A stretch of DNA of 64,000 nucleotides from NCBI RefSeq assembly GCF_025917315.1, contig NZ_CP080627.1, positions 558,001 to 622,000 on the forward strand, written 5' to 3'. The stretch's first letter is position 1. Each line of letters opens with the position of its first letter. This document shows positions 1-10,146 of the stretch, in pieces. The notes under the pieces are model-generated. The model did no database searches, had not been told where the DNA came from, and saw only the letters and a list, made by a program, of their open reading frames with translations. The stretch comes from Halomonas qaidamensis. GTDB taxonomy: Bacteria; Pseudomonadota; Gammaproteobacteria; Pseudomonadales; Halomonadaceae. Both the position numbers and the translations under genes were made by a program.

Positions 1-729
1 AATTTCTGGGCTTTCCCGTAGTGTTCGGCTAACTAAGTCATCAATCGCCGCCATGATAGTGGTACGGTTTTGTTGATAGGCTTGCCCCACAGTTGTTTCT
101 AATCGCTGAGCAATTTCATGAATTAGCTGGGCCTTGCGAGGGAGGATAACGCGATCAATGACCCGCTCTGTTAGTGAATCGCTAGCCACAATTTGCTCTT
201 GTACATTACCTAGTAAGCGCAGTGCAATGCGGTCGGAAAGCTCTTCTAGCAGGATATCGTAATACTTGGCAAAAAAGCGGTAGCTGTCCCAACTTGTTAC
301 ATCAATCAAGCGCAGTCGATGCAGCCGATTTAATAGCGATACCACGCGCAGCACGCGCAATAAGCGGAACCCGCTGAGTGGAATGCAGCCCAGTACGTCA
401 TACCAGTGGACAAACGGGTAGAAAAACCAGCGGTGATAACGGCGTTCGGCAATCGCTACCGCCCATCCCAGCAGTACATCCGCTATAAAGATACCGACAA
501 AAAACAAATCAATAGTAATAAAGCGGCTGTGAACTACTGAATCGTAAAACGCGTGGAAACTGGGTGTAAGGCTGGCAATAGCATCGTTAATTGGCCCAAT
601 CAGAAACAGCGAGTCAAACAGTAGCAGGCTAAGGTTGATAATAACCGCAGCGAGAATAAAAAAATCCCAACCGATATGCGCATACTCAACGGTTTTAGGT
701 AGGTGTGGGTAGCGCTCCCTGACGGGCAT
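1..729 (-). CDS. Voltage-sensor-like ion-transporter family membrane protein (C-terminus off window)
   Basis: An open frame runs from an ATG at 729 to the left edge, so 243 codons are visible and the C-terminus is missing. The start has a good Shine-Dalgarno (AAGGAG, 6 nt spacing). The translation begins MPVRERYPHLPKTVEYAH and has hydrophobic segments at about residues 22-42, 70-90 and 103-118. These are followed by an arginine-spaced helix (FRLLRVLRVVSLLNRLHRLR, about residues 122-141) that resembles the S4 voltage sensor of the Ion_trans family. A long hydrophilic region follows and no pore helix or selectivity filter is visible. The likely role is an inner-membrane, voltage-sensor-only protein or a divergent channel; the substrate cannot be given. 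The family assignment rests on the S4-like helix alone, so it is tentative. Confidence 0.6.
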   Translation of the reverse strand, partial: MPVRERYPHLPKTVEYAHIGWDFFILAAVIINLSLLLFDSLFLIGPINDAIASLTPSFHAFYDSVVHSRFITIDLFFVGIFIADVLLGWAVAIAERRYHRWFFYPFVHWYDVLGCIPLSGFRLLRVLRVVSLLNRLHRLRLIDVTSWDSYRFFAKYYDILLEELSDRIALRLLGNVQEQIVASDSLTERVIDRVILPRKAQLIHEIAQRLETTVGQAYQQNRTTIMAAIDDLVSRTLRESPEI

Positions 730-761
730 GAGGGCTCCTTGCTCTGCGGTGTGTTTTAGCG

Positions 762-1286
762 TTAAGAGTGGTGTTGATGGTGGTGTTGATGGGTAAGCAA
801 CTCTTCTTGCTCTGCTTGCTTACGTAGTTTTTTACGCAGTGCTGCTTTTTCAAATCGTAGTTTCTGTAGCGAGGTTTTAAGGGCGAGTGGTGGCACTAGC
901 GCGGGCTTGCCATTTGAATCTACCGCCACCATGGTGAGATAGCAGCTATTGGTGTGACGAATCAGCTTTTCACGAATATCTTCGGCCACTACCTTAACCC
1001 CGATCTCCATAGAAGAGCGCCCTACGTGGTTAACGCTAGCTAAGAAAGTCACCAATTCGCCGACATGAATCGGCTGTTTAAACAACACCTGATCGACGGA
1101 AAGCGTGACAACATAGTGACCCGAATAGCGGCTTGCGCAAGCGTAGGCCACCTCATCGAGTTTTTTAAGAATAGCACCGCCGTGTACTTTGCCACTGAAA
1201 TTGGCCATGTCGGGTGTCATTAACACGGTCATGGAGAGTTCATGCTGGCCGGGTAGGGCGCTATGTTCAACGTGGGCGTCTGACAT
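762..1286 (-). CDS. Acyl-CoA thioesterase, hot-dog fold (YciA-like)
   Basis: A 174-residue cytoplasmic acyl-CoA hydrolase that releases CoA and free fatty acid from acyl-CoA. The hot-dog motif is clear: NFSGKVHGG at residues 29-37 followed by LDEVAY with Asp44, the Asn and Asp pair expected to be catalytic in the YciA/ACOT class. A further conserved stretch, VDQVLFKQPIHVGELV, lies around residues 64-79. Most relatives end soon after the core. This one carries a charged tail (residues ~145-165, rich in K, R, E) and ends HQHHHQHHS, encoded by a 12-bp tandem duplication next to the stop codon. It is divergent in function from its neighbours and probably a single transcription unit, downstream of the atoE terminator. 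Substrate chain length cannot be predicted from sequence. Confidence 0.88.
   Translation of the reverse strand: MSDAHVEHSALPGQHELSMTVLMTPDMANFSGKVHGGAILKKLDEVAYACASRYSGHYVVTLSVDQVLFKQPIHVGELVTFLASVNHVGRSSMEIGVKVVAEDIREKLIRHTNSCYLTMVAVDSNGKPALVPPLALKTSLQKLRFEKAALRKKLRKQAEQEELLTHQHHHQHHS
768..791. repeat. 2 x 12 bp tandem repeat encoding the His-rich tail of the thioesterase
   Basis: The unit GTGGTGTTGATG (plus strand) occurs twice without mismatch at 768-779 and 780-791, in frame, giving HQHH-HQHH just before the final Ser and stop codon. One of several short tandem duplications near stop codons in this window. Confidence 0.9.
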
Positions 1287-1305
1287 ACATAAAAACCTAC
1301 ATAGA

Positions 1306-1332
1306 GAAAAATGCCCGCCCCAAGGGGCGGGC
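1306..1332 (-). terminator. Rho-independent terminator of the atoE-like gene
   Basis: A perfect GC-rich inverted repeat pairs GCCCGCCCC (1313-1321) with GGGGCGGGC (1324-1332). On the minus strand it is followed by an A then a run of five T. It lies 56 bp beyond the stop of the atoE-like gene and just upstream of the thioesterase start. Confidence 0.85.
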
Positions 1333-1387
1333 GCTAAACAGACAGTTAGTGTTCTAAAACTATCACGACGTTAGTGGCTATCACTTC

Positions 1388-2698
1388 TTAAAACCATACT
1401 AGGCCAACAGAAATGATAATGCCGGTGATAAACAGTTGGATGAGGCAGAAGCCCATGATGTCTTTCGCTTTCAGACCTGCGATAGCCAATACTGGCAGTG
1501 CCCAGAAGGGCTGTAATAAGTTAGTCCAGGCATCGCCCCAGGCGACTGCCATAGCCACACGAGAAATGTCAGCACCCAGCGCTTCTGCGGCAGGTAGCAT
1601 AACAGGCGCTTGAACGGCCCATTGGCCTCCGCCGGAAGGTACGAACAGGTTTACGATGCCCGCGCTTAGAAATGACCAGAAAGGCAGTGAAGTCGCGGTG
1701 GCGAAAGAGACTAACCACTCCGACATGCTTTGGGCCAATCCCGACTGCACCATGATGGCCATAATGCCTGCGTAGAAGGGGAATTGAATGACAATACCTG
1801 CGCCGCCTTTAATAGCTTCATTTAAGCTATTGAGCAGGTTGCGTGGGGTACGATGCAGCACAATAGCCAAGAATAAAAACAGGAAATTGACGACGTTGAG
1901 GTTTAAGCCACCGCTACGCAGTAGAAAGTGGTCAAGCAGGAACAGAAGCCCTGGTACGCCCACTAAAAGGGCTAGCGGCATGCTATTCTCGAGCTTTTCC
2001 GCTGGGCGGGTAATACGGCCCTGAACTTCAGGTTCATCGTCTAGCAGCTTGGCATCTACATACACGCTGTCTTTTTCATCTGGCAGCATCAAGCGGTTAA
2101 CCAGCGGTACGGCGATAAACAGACAAATCACAATTGCTAAGTTAAAGAAGGCAAAAATAGTCGAGCCGGTACCAATAACGCCTATTTGGTCAGCGGAGAA
2201 GTGGCCTTCCGTTGCAATGGTTAGCGGAATTGAACCCGCAAGGCCACCATGCCATACAACGAAACCAGAGTAAGCGCTGGCAACTAGAAGACGGTAGTCA
2301 ACCCGTATCAAACGGGCGAGTTCCTTGGCAAATAGTGCCCCAACAACCAGCCCAAATCCCCAGTTAATCCAACTGGCAGCAAGCGAAACGAGCGTTACTA
2401 AAATAATCGCGCCACCAGGGCTTTTCGCGGTGCTAGCGATTTTCTGCAGAATGCGTTTTACCGGTGGCGAGCTTGCCAGCATAAAGCCAGTGACGAGCAC
2501 CAGTAACATCTGCATGGAGAAGGTAAGTAGTCCCCAGAAACCATCACCCCACATACGCAGTACGGCCAACGGCGTTTGGCGCTCAACGGCGATGGCAGCA
2601 ATGGAGGCAATTAACGTAAGGAGCAGAACAAAGATATAGGGATCTGGCAAGTAGCGCTCAACCAGCTTAACGGCTGGTTTTGATATGAGTTTTAGCAT
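1388..2698 (-). CDS. atoE: Short-chain fatty acid transporter, AtoE family
   Basis: A 436-residue polytopic inner-membrane protein with about 11-12 hydrophobic segments, matching the AtoE/short-chain fatty acid transporter family in length and motifs. Recognisable stretches are the N-terminal VERYLPDPYIFVLLLTL, SWINWGFGLVVGA in the first third, and the signature VNLFVPSGGGQWAVQAPVM about residues 350-370. The E. coli member works with acetoacetate/butyrate degradation. Here no atoDAB genes are adjacent, so the substrate is inferred to be a short-chain carboxylate only from the family. Transcribed alone, with a strong terminator behind it. The 230-bp region upstream would hold its promoter. 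Confidence 0.85.
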   Translation of the reverse strand: MLKLISKPAVKLVERYLPDPYIFVLLLTLIASIAAIAVERQTPLAVLRMWGDGFWGLLTFSMQMLLVLVTGFMLASSPPVKRILQKIASTAKSPGGAIILVTLVSLAASWINWGFGLVVGALFAKELARLIRVDYRLLVASAYSGFVVWHGGLAGSIPLTIATEGHFSADQIGVIGTGSTIFAFFNLAIVICLFIAVPLVNRLMLPDEKDSVYVDAKLLDDEPEVQGRITRPAEKLENSMPLALLVGVPGLLFLLDHFLLRSGGLNLNVVNFLFLFLAIVLHRTPRNLLNSLNEAIKGGAGIVIQFPFYAGIMAIMVQSGLAQSMSEWLVSFATATSLPFWSFLSAGIVNLFVPSGGGQWAVQAPVMLPAAEALGADISRVAMAVAWGDAWTNLLQPFWALPVLAIAGLKAKDIMGFCLIQLFITGIIISVGLVWF

Positions 2699-2928
2699 GA
2701 GTGCTCTCTTTATTCGTTATTAGGAAGTGCGTGGCTAATATACGGCGGTACAGCGATTTTTTCATCCATTGTCAGGTGCTTGCTCTGGTACTTATGCCGA
2801 TGCTTATTTAGGCGCTTGCTTAGATACACCCTATTACGGTAGCCCAGTTGGCAACTACTAAGCGTGATGGGCTTCAACGGTGGAACGGAGCCATGCGATT
2901 AGCGTTGTAGGTTTCACGATAGGAAGCT

Positions 2929-4227
2929 TTAATTTTGAGGGCACCAATGGCGTTGGCGATAGTGGTAATAGTAGGCAATCAGTACCGCTGAGCGTGTGAG
3001 CATAAAGAGCGAAAAGGCTAGCCACAAACCATGGTTGCCAAGCCCTTGAAAAAGCCACCAAGCAGGTAAGTAAACTGCTAAACCGGTAAAAATGCTGTTG
3101 CGCATTTCGCGCACGGCGGTAGTGCCAATAAAGACGCCGTCGAGTAAATAGCTCCATACGGCAATCAATGGCATCACTATCATCCACGGCAGGTAGCTCG
3201 CGGCGGTAGCACGAACTTCTGCTAGCCCTGTCAGCAGGGCGACTAAGTAATTTCCGCCTAATGCGAAGGCAAGGGTGGCTGCCGTGGCTGTCCATAACGA
3301 GAAACGCGCAGCCGCTCGAACGGTTGCGGCAAATTCACCCCAGTCTCGGCGCCCATAGGCGCGCCCCACCAGCGATTCCGCCGCGTGGGCGAAGCCATCG
3401 AGTGCATAGCTAGTCAGCATAATAAATTGCAACAGCACGGCATTAGCGGCTAATACAGTGTCGCCCTGGCGCGCTCCTTGAGCGGTAAAAAAGGCCATGG
3501 CAAACAGCAGCCCTAAGGTGCGCACAAACAAATTGGCGTTAACACTAAATAGCGCTGAATAGGCTGACAGCACCAAAAGACGCTGCCGTTGAAAGCAGCC
3601 TTCCAGATGGCCAAGCTGGCGTAGGACTAAATAGCCACCAAAGGTGAGCGCGCTATAGTCGGCAATTACGCTGGCCAGGGCAACGCCGCCGCTGGTCATT
3701 CCTAGCCCCACCACAAACCAAAGATCGAGCACGATATTGACGCTGTTGGTCAGCACTAAAATCATTAGCGTGACGCGGGCATTCTGTTGGCCCAAAAACC
3801 AACCGAGGATGGCGTAGTTCGCAAGCACTGCCGGGGCTGACCAAAGCCGTATTTCAGCATACTCACGTGCCAGTGGCGTCGCCGCTTCGCTGCCATCTAA
3901 CAGCCATAGGCCGAGCGAAATCAGCGGCGAGCCAAAGATAATCAGCAGTGCGCCAATAACGAACGCCATAATGAGTGACTGACCTAGCAAGTTGCGCACA
4001 TCGCTATGCGCTTCGCGCCCAATTGCCTGGGCCACTAGGCCGGTGGTGCCCATGCGTAGAAAACCAAATCCCCAGTAGAGGAAGCTAAATAGCGTTGCAC
4101 CGAGGGTCACGGCAGCCAAATAGCGAGAGTCGGGCAGATGCCCGACGACCGCCGTATCAACCAGGCCCAATAAGGGAACGGTTATATTCGAAAGAATAAT
4201 GGGCCAAGCAAGGGTCCAAATACGCAC
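2929..4227 (-). CDS. MATE family efflux transporter (DinF-like)
   Basis: A 432-residue protein with about 12 transmembrane segments. The N-terminus (AWPIILSNITVPLLGLVDTAVVGHL) is typical of the DinF branch of MATE exporters, which expel cationic drugs or toxic metabolites in exchange for Na+ or H+. The conserved GLVDTAVVGHL and the second-half FAHAAESLVGRAYGRRD are visible. The start codon is GTG at 4227, 11 nt beyond the ferredoxin stop, so it is probably co-transcribed with fabY-coaD-fdx; no strong Shine-Dalgarno is seen. The substrate is unknown. An overlapping frame at 2858-3295 is a shadow. Confidence 0.9.
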   Translation of the reverse strand: MRIWTLAWPIILSNITVPLLGLVDTAVVGHLPDSRYLAAVTLGATLFSFLYWGFGFLRMGTTGLVAQAIGREAHSDVRNLLGQSLIMAFVIGALLIIFGSPLISLGLWLLDGSEAATPLAREYAEIRLWSAPAVLANYAILGWFLGQQNARVTLMILVLTNSVNIVLDLWFVVGLGMTSGGVALASVIADYSALTFGGYLVLRQLGHLEGCFQRQRLLVLSAYSALFSVNANLFVRTLGLLFAMAFFTAQGARQGDTVLAANAVLLQFIMLTSYALDGFAHAAESLVGRAYGRRDWGEFAATVRAAARFSLWTATAATLAFALGGNYLVALLTGLAEVRATAASYLPWMIVMPLIAVWSYLLDGVFIGTTAVREMRNSIFTGLAVYLPAWWLFQGLGNHGLWLAFSLFMLTRSAVLIAYYYHYRQRHWCPQN

Positions 4228-4238
4228 GTCTTAGGGCT

Positions 4239-4496
<258 letters not shown>

Positions 4497-4511
4497 TCAC
4501 GAATGGCTTAA

Positions 4512-4537
4512 CGCCCAGGTAGTGATATACCTGAGCG
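4512..4537. other. Hairpin between coaD and the ferredoxin gene
   Basis: CGCCCAGGTA (4512-4521) pairs with TACCTGAGCG (4528-4537) over 10 bp with one mismatch on the plus strand (a G-T wobble in the minus-strand RNA), loop 6 nt. In the direction of the operon (minus) it is not followed by T residues, so a processing or partial-attenuation role is more likely than full termination. The function is inferred only. Confidence 0.45.
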
Positions 4538-4559
4538 TTTTACTCAACATTATCGATAG

Positions 4560-6964
<2,405 letters not shown>

Positions 6965-7146
6965 GCCGGGTTCCTCGTGGTGCGGTGGTTTTAGTAACAG
7001 TTATTGTCAGAGGCGTAGCAAAAAAGTGCTGCTCATCTGAGCTTAATAATACGCTTGGGCGTGATCATAGCACCGGGCATACAACGGCGTCATGCCGCGT
7101 GCGCGGTAGACTGGTAGAATCACGTTTTTTTTAAGCAGGGGATGGC

Positions 7147-7812
7147 ATGCAGCATACATCACGACCCGTGGTTTCCAATCAGCCAGGCCCGCATCAAGAT
7201 GTGGCACGCCGGGTGGCACGTGCCTTGGAAAACCCGCTGCGGAAGCCAATCGCTGCGCATACGCAACAAGCGTTTCAATACGCCCAAACGTGGTTAATAA
7301 ATCAGCAAGCGCCGTTGATTTTAGACGCTGGTTGCGGCGTGGGTCTTTCGACCCGCCGCTTAGCAGAGAGGTTTCCAGCGCATGCGGTGATCGGCATCGA
7401 CCGCAGCGAGGATCGGCTACGTCGAGATCATGGTGAGCTGCCTACTAACGCGCTGTTGGTGCGGGCTGACCTTGTCGATTTCTGGCGTCTAGCTGAACAA
7501 GCAAACTGGGCGCCCGAGCGCCACTATCTGCTTTACCCCAACCCTTACCCAAAAGCAGCGCATTTAAAAATGCGCTGGCATGGACATCCTGTTTTCCCCA
7601 CACTGCTAGCCCTTGGTGGGCATTTAGAAGTGCGAACCAACTGGCAGTTATATGTGGAAGAGTTTGCTCTGGCGACCGCTCTGGTAACGGGTAAGCAGGC
7701 ATTGATTGCCTCGTTGGCTCCTAACGGCAGCTATTTAACGCCATTTGAAGCAAAGTATGATCAAAGCGGGCAAGCGCTTTGGCAGTTGCAGATTGAATTG
7801 GAGCGGACATGA
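7147..7812 (+). CDS. SAM-dependent methyltransferase, TrmB-like (divergent tRNA m7G46 methyltransferase family)
   Basis: A 221-residue protein with a class I SAM-binding motif LDAGCGVGLSTRR (about residues 59-71) and an acidic post-I motif VIGIDRSEDRLRR. It also has LLYPNPYPKAAHLKMRWHG, which corresponds to the PDPWPKKRHHKRR signature of TrmB. The acidic first motif DAGCG differs from the EIGFG of canonical TrmB, and the spacing is shortened, so it is probably a paralogue rather than the main tRNA (guanine-46-N7) methyltransferase. Its stop overlaps the start of the SMR gene by 4 nt. The ATG at 7147 has AGGGG upstream. The substrate is inferred to be tRNA but is not proven. Confidence 0.72.
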   Translation: MQHTSRPVVSNQPGPHQDVARRVARALENPLRKPIAAHTQQAFQYAQTWLINQQAPLILDAGCGVGLSTRRLAERFPAHAVIGIDRSEDRLRRDHGELPTNALLVRADLVDFWRLAEQANWAPERHYLLYPNPYPKAAHLKMRWHGHPVFPTLLALGGHLEVRTNWQLYVEEFALATALVTGKQALIASLAPNGSYLTPFEAKYDQSGQALWQLQIELERT

Positions 7813-8138
7813 CGTTTGTATATCTAGTGCTGGCTATTGTTGCCGAAGTTATCGCTACTAGTGCTCTCAAGTCTTCAATGGGGTTCACGCGACCGCTTCC
7901 AAGCGTCATGGTTGTTGTTGGTTACGGCGTAGCGTTTTATTTGTTGAGCCTCGTGTTACGGACCTTGCCTGTGGGTATTGCCTACGCCATTTGGGCAGGT
8001 TTGGGCATCGTATTGGTCACGCTGGTTGGTATTGTGGTTTTCGGCGAAAAACCTGATTTACCCGCCGTTATTGGCATTAGTTTGATCGTGGCTGGAGTAG
8101 TCGTACTTCAAGTCTTTTCAAAAATGAACGTGCATTGA
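7809..8138 (+). CDS. Small multidrug resistance (SMR/EmrE-type) exporter
   Basis: A 109-residue inner-membrane protein with four transmembrane helices. The membrane-embedded glutamate expected for proton/drug antiport is at residue 13 (IVAEVIATSALKSS), and the later GIAYAIWAGLGIVLVT and GEKPDLPAVIGISLIVAGVVVL segments are typical of the EmrE/QacE branch. It would export lipophilic quaternary cations; in halophiles some SMR proteins act on betaine or choline, which cannot be decided here. Start overlaps the TrmB-like gene by 4 nt and the next gene follows within about a dozen bases, forming a tight three-gene unit. Confidence 0.9.
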   Translation: MTFVYLVLAIVAEVIATSALKSSMGFTRPLPSVMVVVGYGVAFYLLSLVLRTLPVGIAYAIWAGLGIVLVTLVGIVVFGEKPDLPAVIGISLIVAGVVVLQVFSKMNVH

Positions 8139-8149
8139 GGAAGGTAAGC

Positions 8150-9673
8150 GTGACGTGCTCAGATATTAAGTGCTCGGATATGAAGTTTTCAGCGGTTAAT
8201 CATTTGGTTAAATCATCCATATGCCGCTGGCGTCGGGCGTTAGTCATTGGTGTAGCCAGCACTGTATTGTGTGCAAGCCCAGCACTGTATGCCGACTTCA
8301 GCCGCCTTGGTCAGCTAGAAAGCAAAGGTTTCTCTATTAGCGCTGAAGCGCGCTTACTCGATGCGGATACCGGCAGTAATGCATTATTGGGTAGCCTAAA
8401 CCCTGATCGTCAGCTGTCGCCAGCTTCGGTCACTAAAGCCTATCTGTCTGCTGCGGCACTCAATCGTTTTGGGCCCCAGCATCGCTTTACCAGCCAACTC
8501 GTCAGCACAGGCAACGTGGAAAATGGCGTGTTGCGCGGCGACTTGGTATTCGAAGGTGGGGGGGATCCAGGACTGACTACTGAAGACCTTTGGCGGTTAG
8601 TTCAGCGCCTGCAGCTGGCCGGTGTGCGCGAAGTGGATGGCGCGTTGATTGTTAGTCAGTGGCGCTTTGGTCCTGTGGAGTGTATTACCACAGACCGTTG
8701 TAATGCACGTACCCGTGTCACCAACGCTTACAGTGCGCCGCTCACCTCGGCAGGTGTCAACTTTGGTAGCTGGTGCGCCAATATAGCCCCTGCGGCAGCA
8801 GCGGGAGAGCCTGCACGCGTGGGATTATGCGATAGTCAGGCGCCGCTAGTTGCGATTGATAACCAAGTTATCACGCGCCCGGCAAATAGCGGCACTGACA
8901 TCAGTGCAGAGCGCATTACCGACGAGCGTGGTGATGTCCTGCGCCTCACTGGGCAGATTTCAACCAATGCTTCCGCCCGTGATGTTTACCGTGGCGCCGG
9001 CGATGCAGCAGAGAAAACGGCACAAGTATTGTTGAGCATGCTAAATCAGGCAGGTGTCAGCGTGCGTGACCCATGGCGGGTTAGTTCAACACAACCACCT
9101 AGCAGTGCACAGCGTTTAGCGGCAGTGGATAGTAAACCGCTCCAGGAGCTGCTGCTACGTACCATGAACTACTCTAATAATTACATGGCTGATGTGCTGG
9201 CGCTGAATCTGGTGGAAACACCCCAGGCGCAACTGCGCCAGGCAGGACAGGCGATAGAAGCCTATGCGCAGAGCTTGTCTGGCCACGGGCCGCTGACGTT
9301 ACATAGCGGTAGTGGGTTGACGACGGATAACCGTACCTCCGCTCATGGTGTCAATGTGATGTTGGAGGACATGTTTCACCAAAGTGCCTTGTTCCCTAGC
9401 TTTGTTGCTTCCTTTCAATCGCCCGCCAATGGGGTTATGCGCTTTATTCGCCGTGGTTCACCGACCTTCCAGAATAACGTCATGTTGAAAACAGGTACGC
9501 TCAATCAGCCGTTTGCTGTTCGTGCTGTCGCGGGCTATTTCCGTACTTCTCAGGGGCGTTGGGGCGTGTTTAGTGTGCTAGTTAACGGTAGCGGCAGCAC
9601 CCCTTATCTTAGTTGGCCCGAGGTGTTAGATCCGCTGTCGCTGGATTTAGATGCGATGATATTGGCTAATTAA
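8150..9673 (+). CDS. dacB: D-alanyl-D-alanine carboxypeptidase/endopeptidase, PBP4 class
   Basis: A periplasmic class C penicillin-binding protein that trims and cleaves peptidoglycan cross-links. The serine-active-site motif is SPASVTK (Ser93, Lys96 from the start chosen), followed by SxN in MNYSNNYMAD and KTG in MLKTGTLNQ, in the usual order, with the large insertion between SxxK and SxN typical of PBP4. I choose GTG at 8150 (507 residues) because GAGGAAGG ends 5 nt before it; an in-frame TTG at 8135 has no such site, and ATG at 8180 is also possible. A basic stretch (ICRWRR) and hydrophobic helix ending ASPALYA give a signal peptide, so export is via Sec. Confidence 0.92.
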   Translation: MTCSDIKCSDMKFSAVNHLVKSSICRWRRALVIGVASTVLCASPALYADFSRLGQLESKGFSISAEARLLDADTGSNALLGSLNPDRQLSPASVTKAYLSAAALNRFGPQHRFTSQLVSTGNVENGVLRGDLVFEGGGDPGLTTEDLWRLVQRLQLAGVREVDGALIVSQWRFGPVECITTDRCNARTRVTNAYSAPLTSAGVNFGSWCANIAPAAAAGEPARVGLCDSQAPLVAIDNQVITRPANSGTDISAERITDERGDVLRLTGQISTNASARDVYRGAGDAAEKTAQVLLSMLNQAGVSVRDPWRVSSTQPPSSAQRLAAVDSKPLQELLLRTMNYSNNYMADVLALNLVETPQAQLRQAGQAIEAYAQSLSGHGPLTLHSGSGLTTDNRTSAHGVNVMLEDMFHQSALFPSFVASFQSPANGVMRFIRRGSPTFQNNVMLKTGTLNQPFAVRAVAGYFRTSQGRWGVFSVLVNGSGSTPYLSWPEVLDPLSLDLDAMILAN

Positions 9674-9701
9674 TCTTAACTTTACCGCCGAGGCAACGGG
9701 C

Positions 9702-10073
9702 ATGAAGCCAGGACATACGGGATTAACCCATTTACTGCACTCAACGCGCTATTCATGGAAAGGGCTAAAAGCCGCTTTCAGAAATGAAGCTGCGTTTCGA
9801 CAAGAAGTGGTTATTGCAGCGGTATTGCTGCCGCTGGCTTGGTGGATTGGAGAAGGGCCTATTAGCTGGCTGCTGCTGGTTGGCAGCCTGTTTCTTGTGC
9901 TAATTGTGGAGCTGCTTAATAGTGCCATCGAGAATGTTGTTGACCGCATTGGCACCGAGCATCACGTACTTTCAGGGCGTGCTAAAGATATTGGCTCGGC
10001 GGCGGTTATGCTGTCGTTGATCATGGCAGGCTTAACCTGGGGGCTGTTAGGCTGGCAAAAACTGATGGGCTAA
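9702..10073 (+). CDS. dgkA: Diacylglycerol kinase
   Basis: A 123-residue inner-membrane enzyme with three transmembrane helices that phosphorylates diacylglycerol to phosphatidic acid and recycles the lipid left after membrane-derived oligosaccharide or LPS modification. The DgkA signature VELLNSAIENVVDRIG (about residues 67-82) is intact, along with the N-terminal RNEAAFRQE catalytic stretch and the later AKDIGSAAV. Lies 28 nt after dacB with a reasonable GAGG Shine-Dalgarno, so probably part of the same plus-strand unit. Confidence 0.96.
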   Translation: MKPGHTGLTHLLHSTRYSWKGLKAAFRNEAAFRQEVVIAAVLLPLAWWIGEGPISWLLLVGSLFLVLIVELLNSAIENVVDRIGTEHHVLSGRAKDIGSAAVMLSLIMAGLTWGLLGWQKLMG

Positions 10074-10146
10074 TTTGCTGCCACGCAACTCATACAGTGG
10101 TTAGCTCCATTAACAAACATAATAGATGCTTGGCGGAGAGGTGGTT

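Noticed and set aside
2858..3295. 145-residue open frame
   Set aside because: It lies almost wholly inside the MATE transporter in another frame and has no recognisable protein features.
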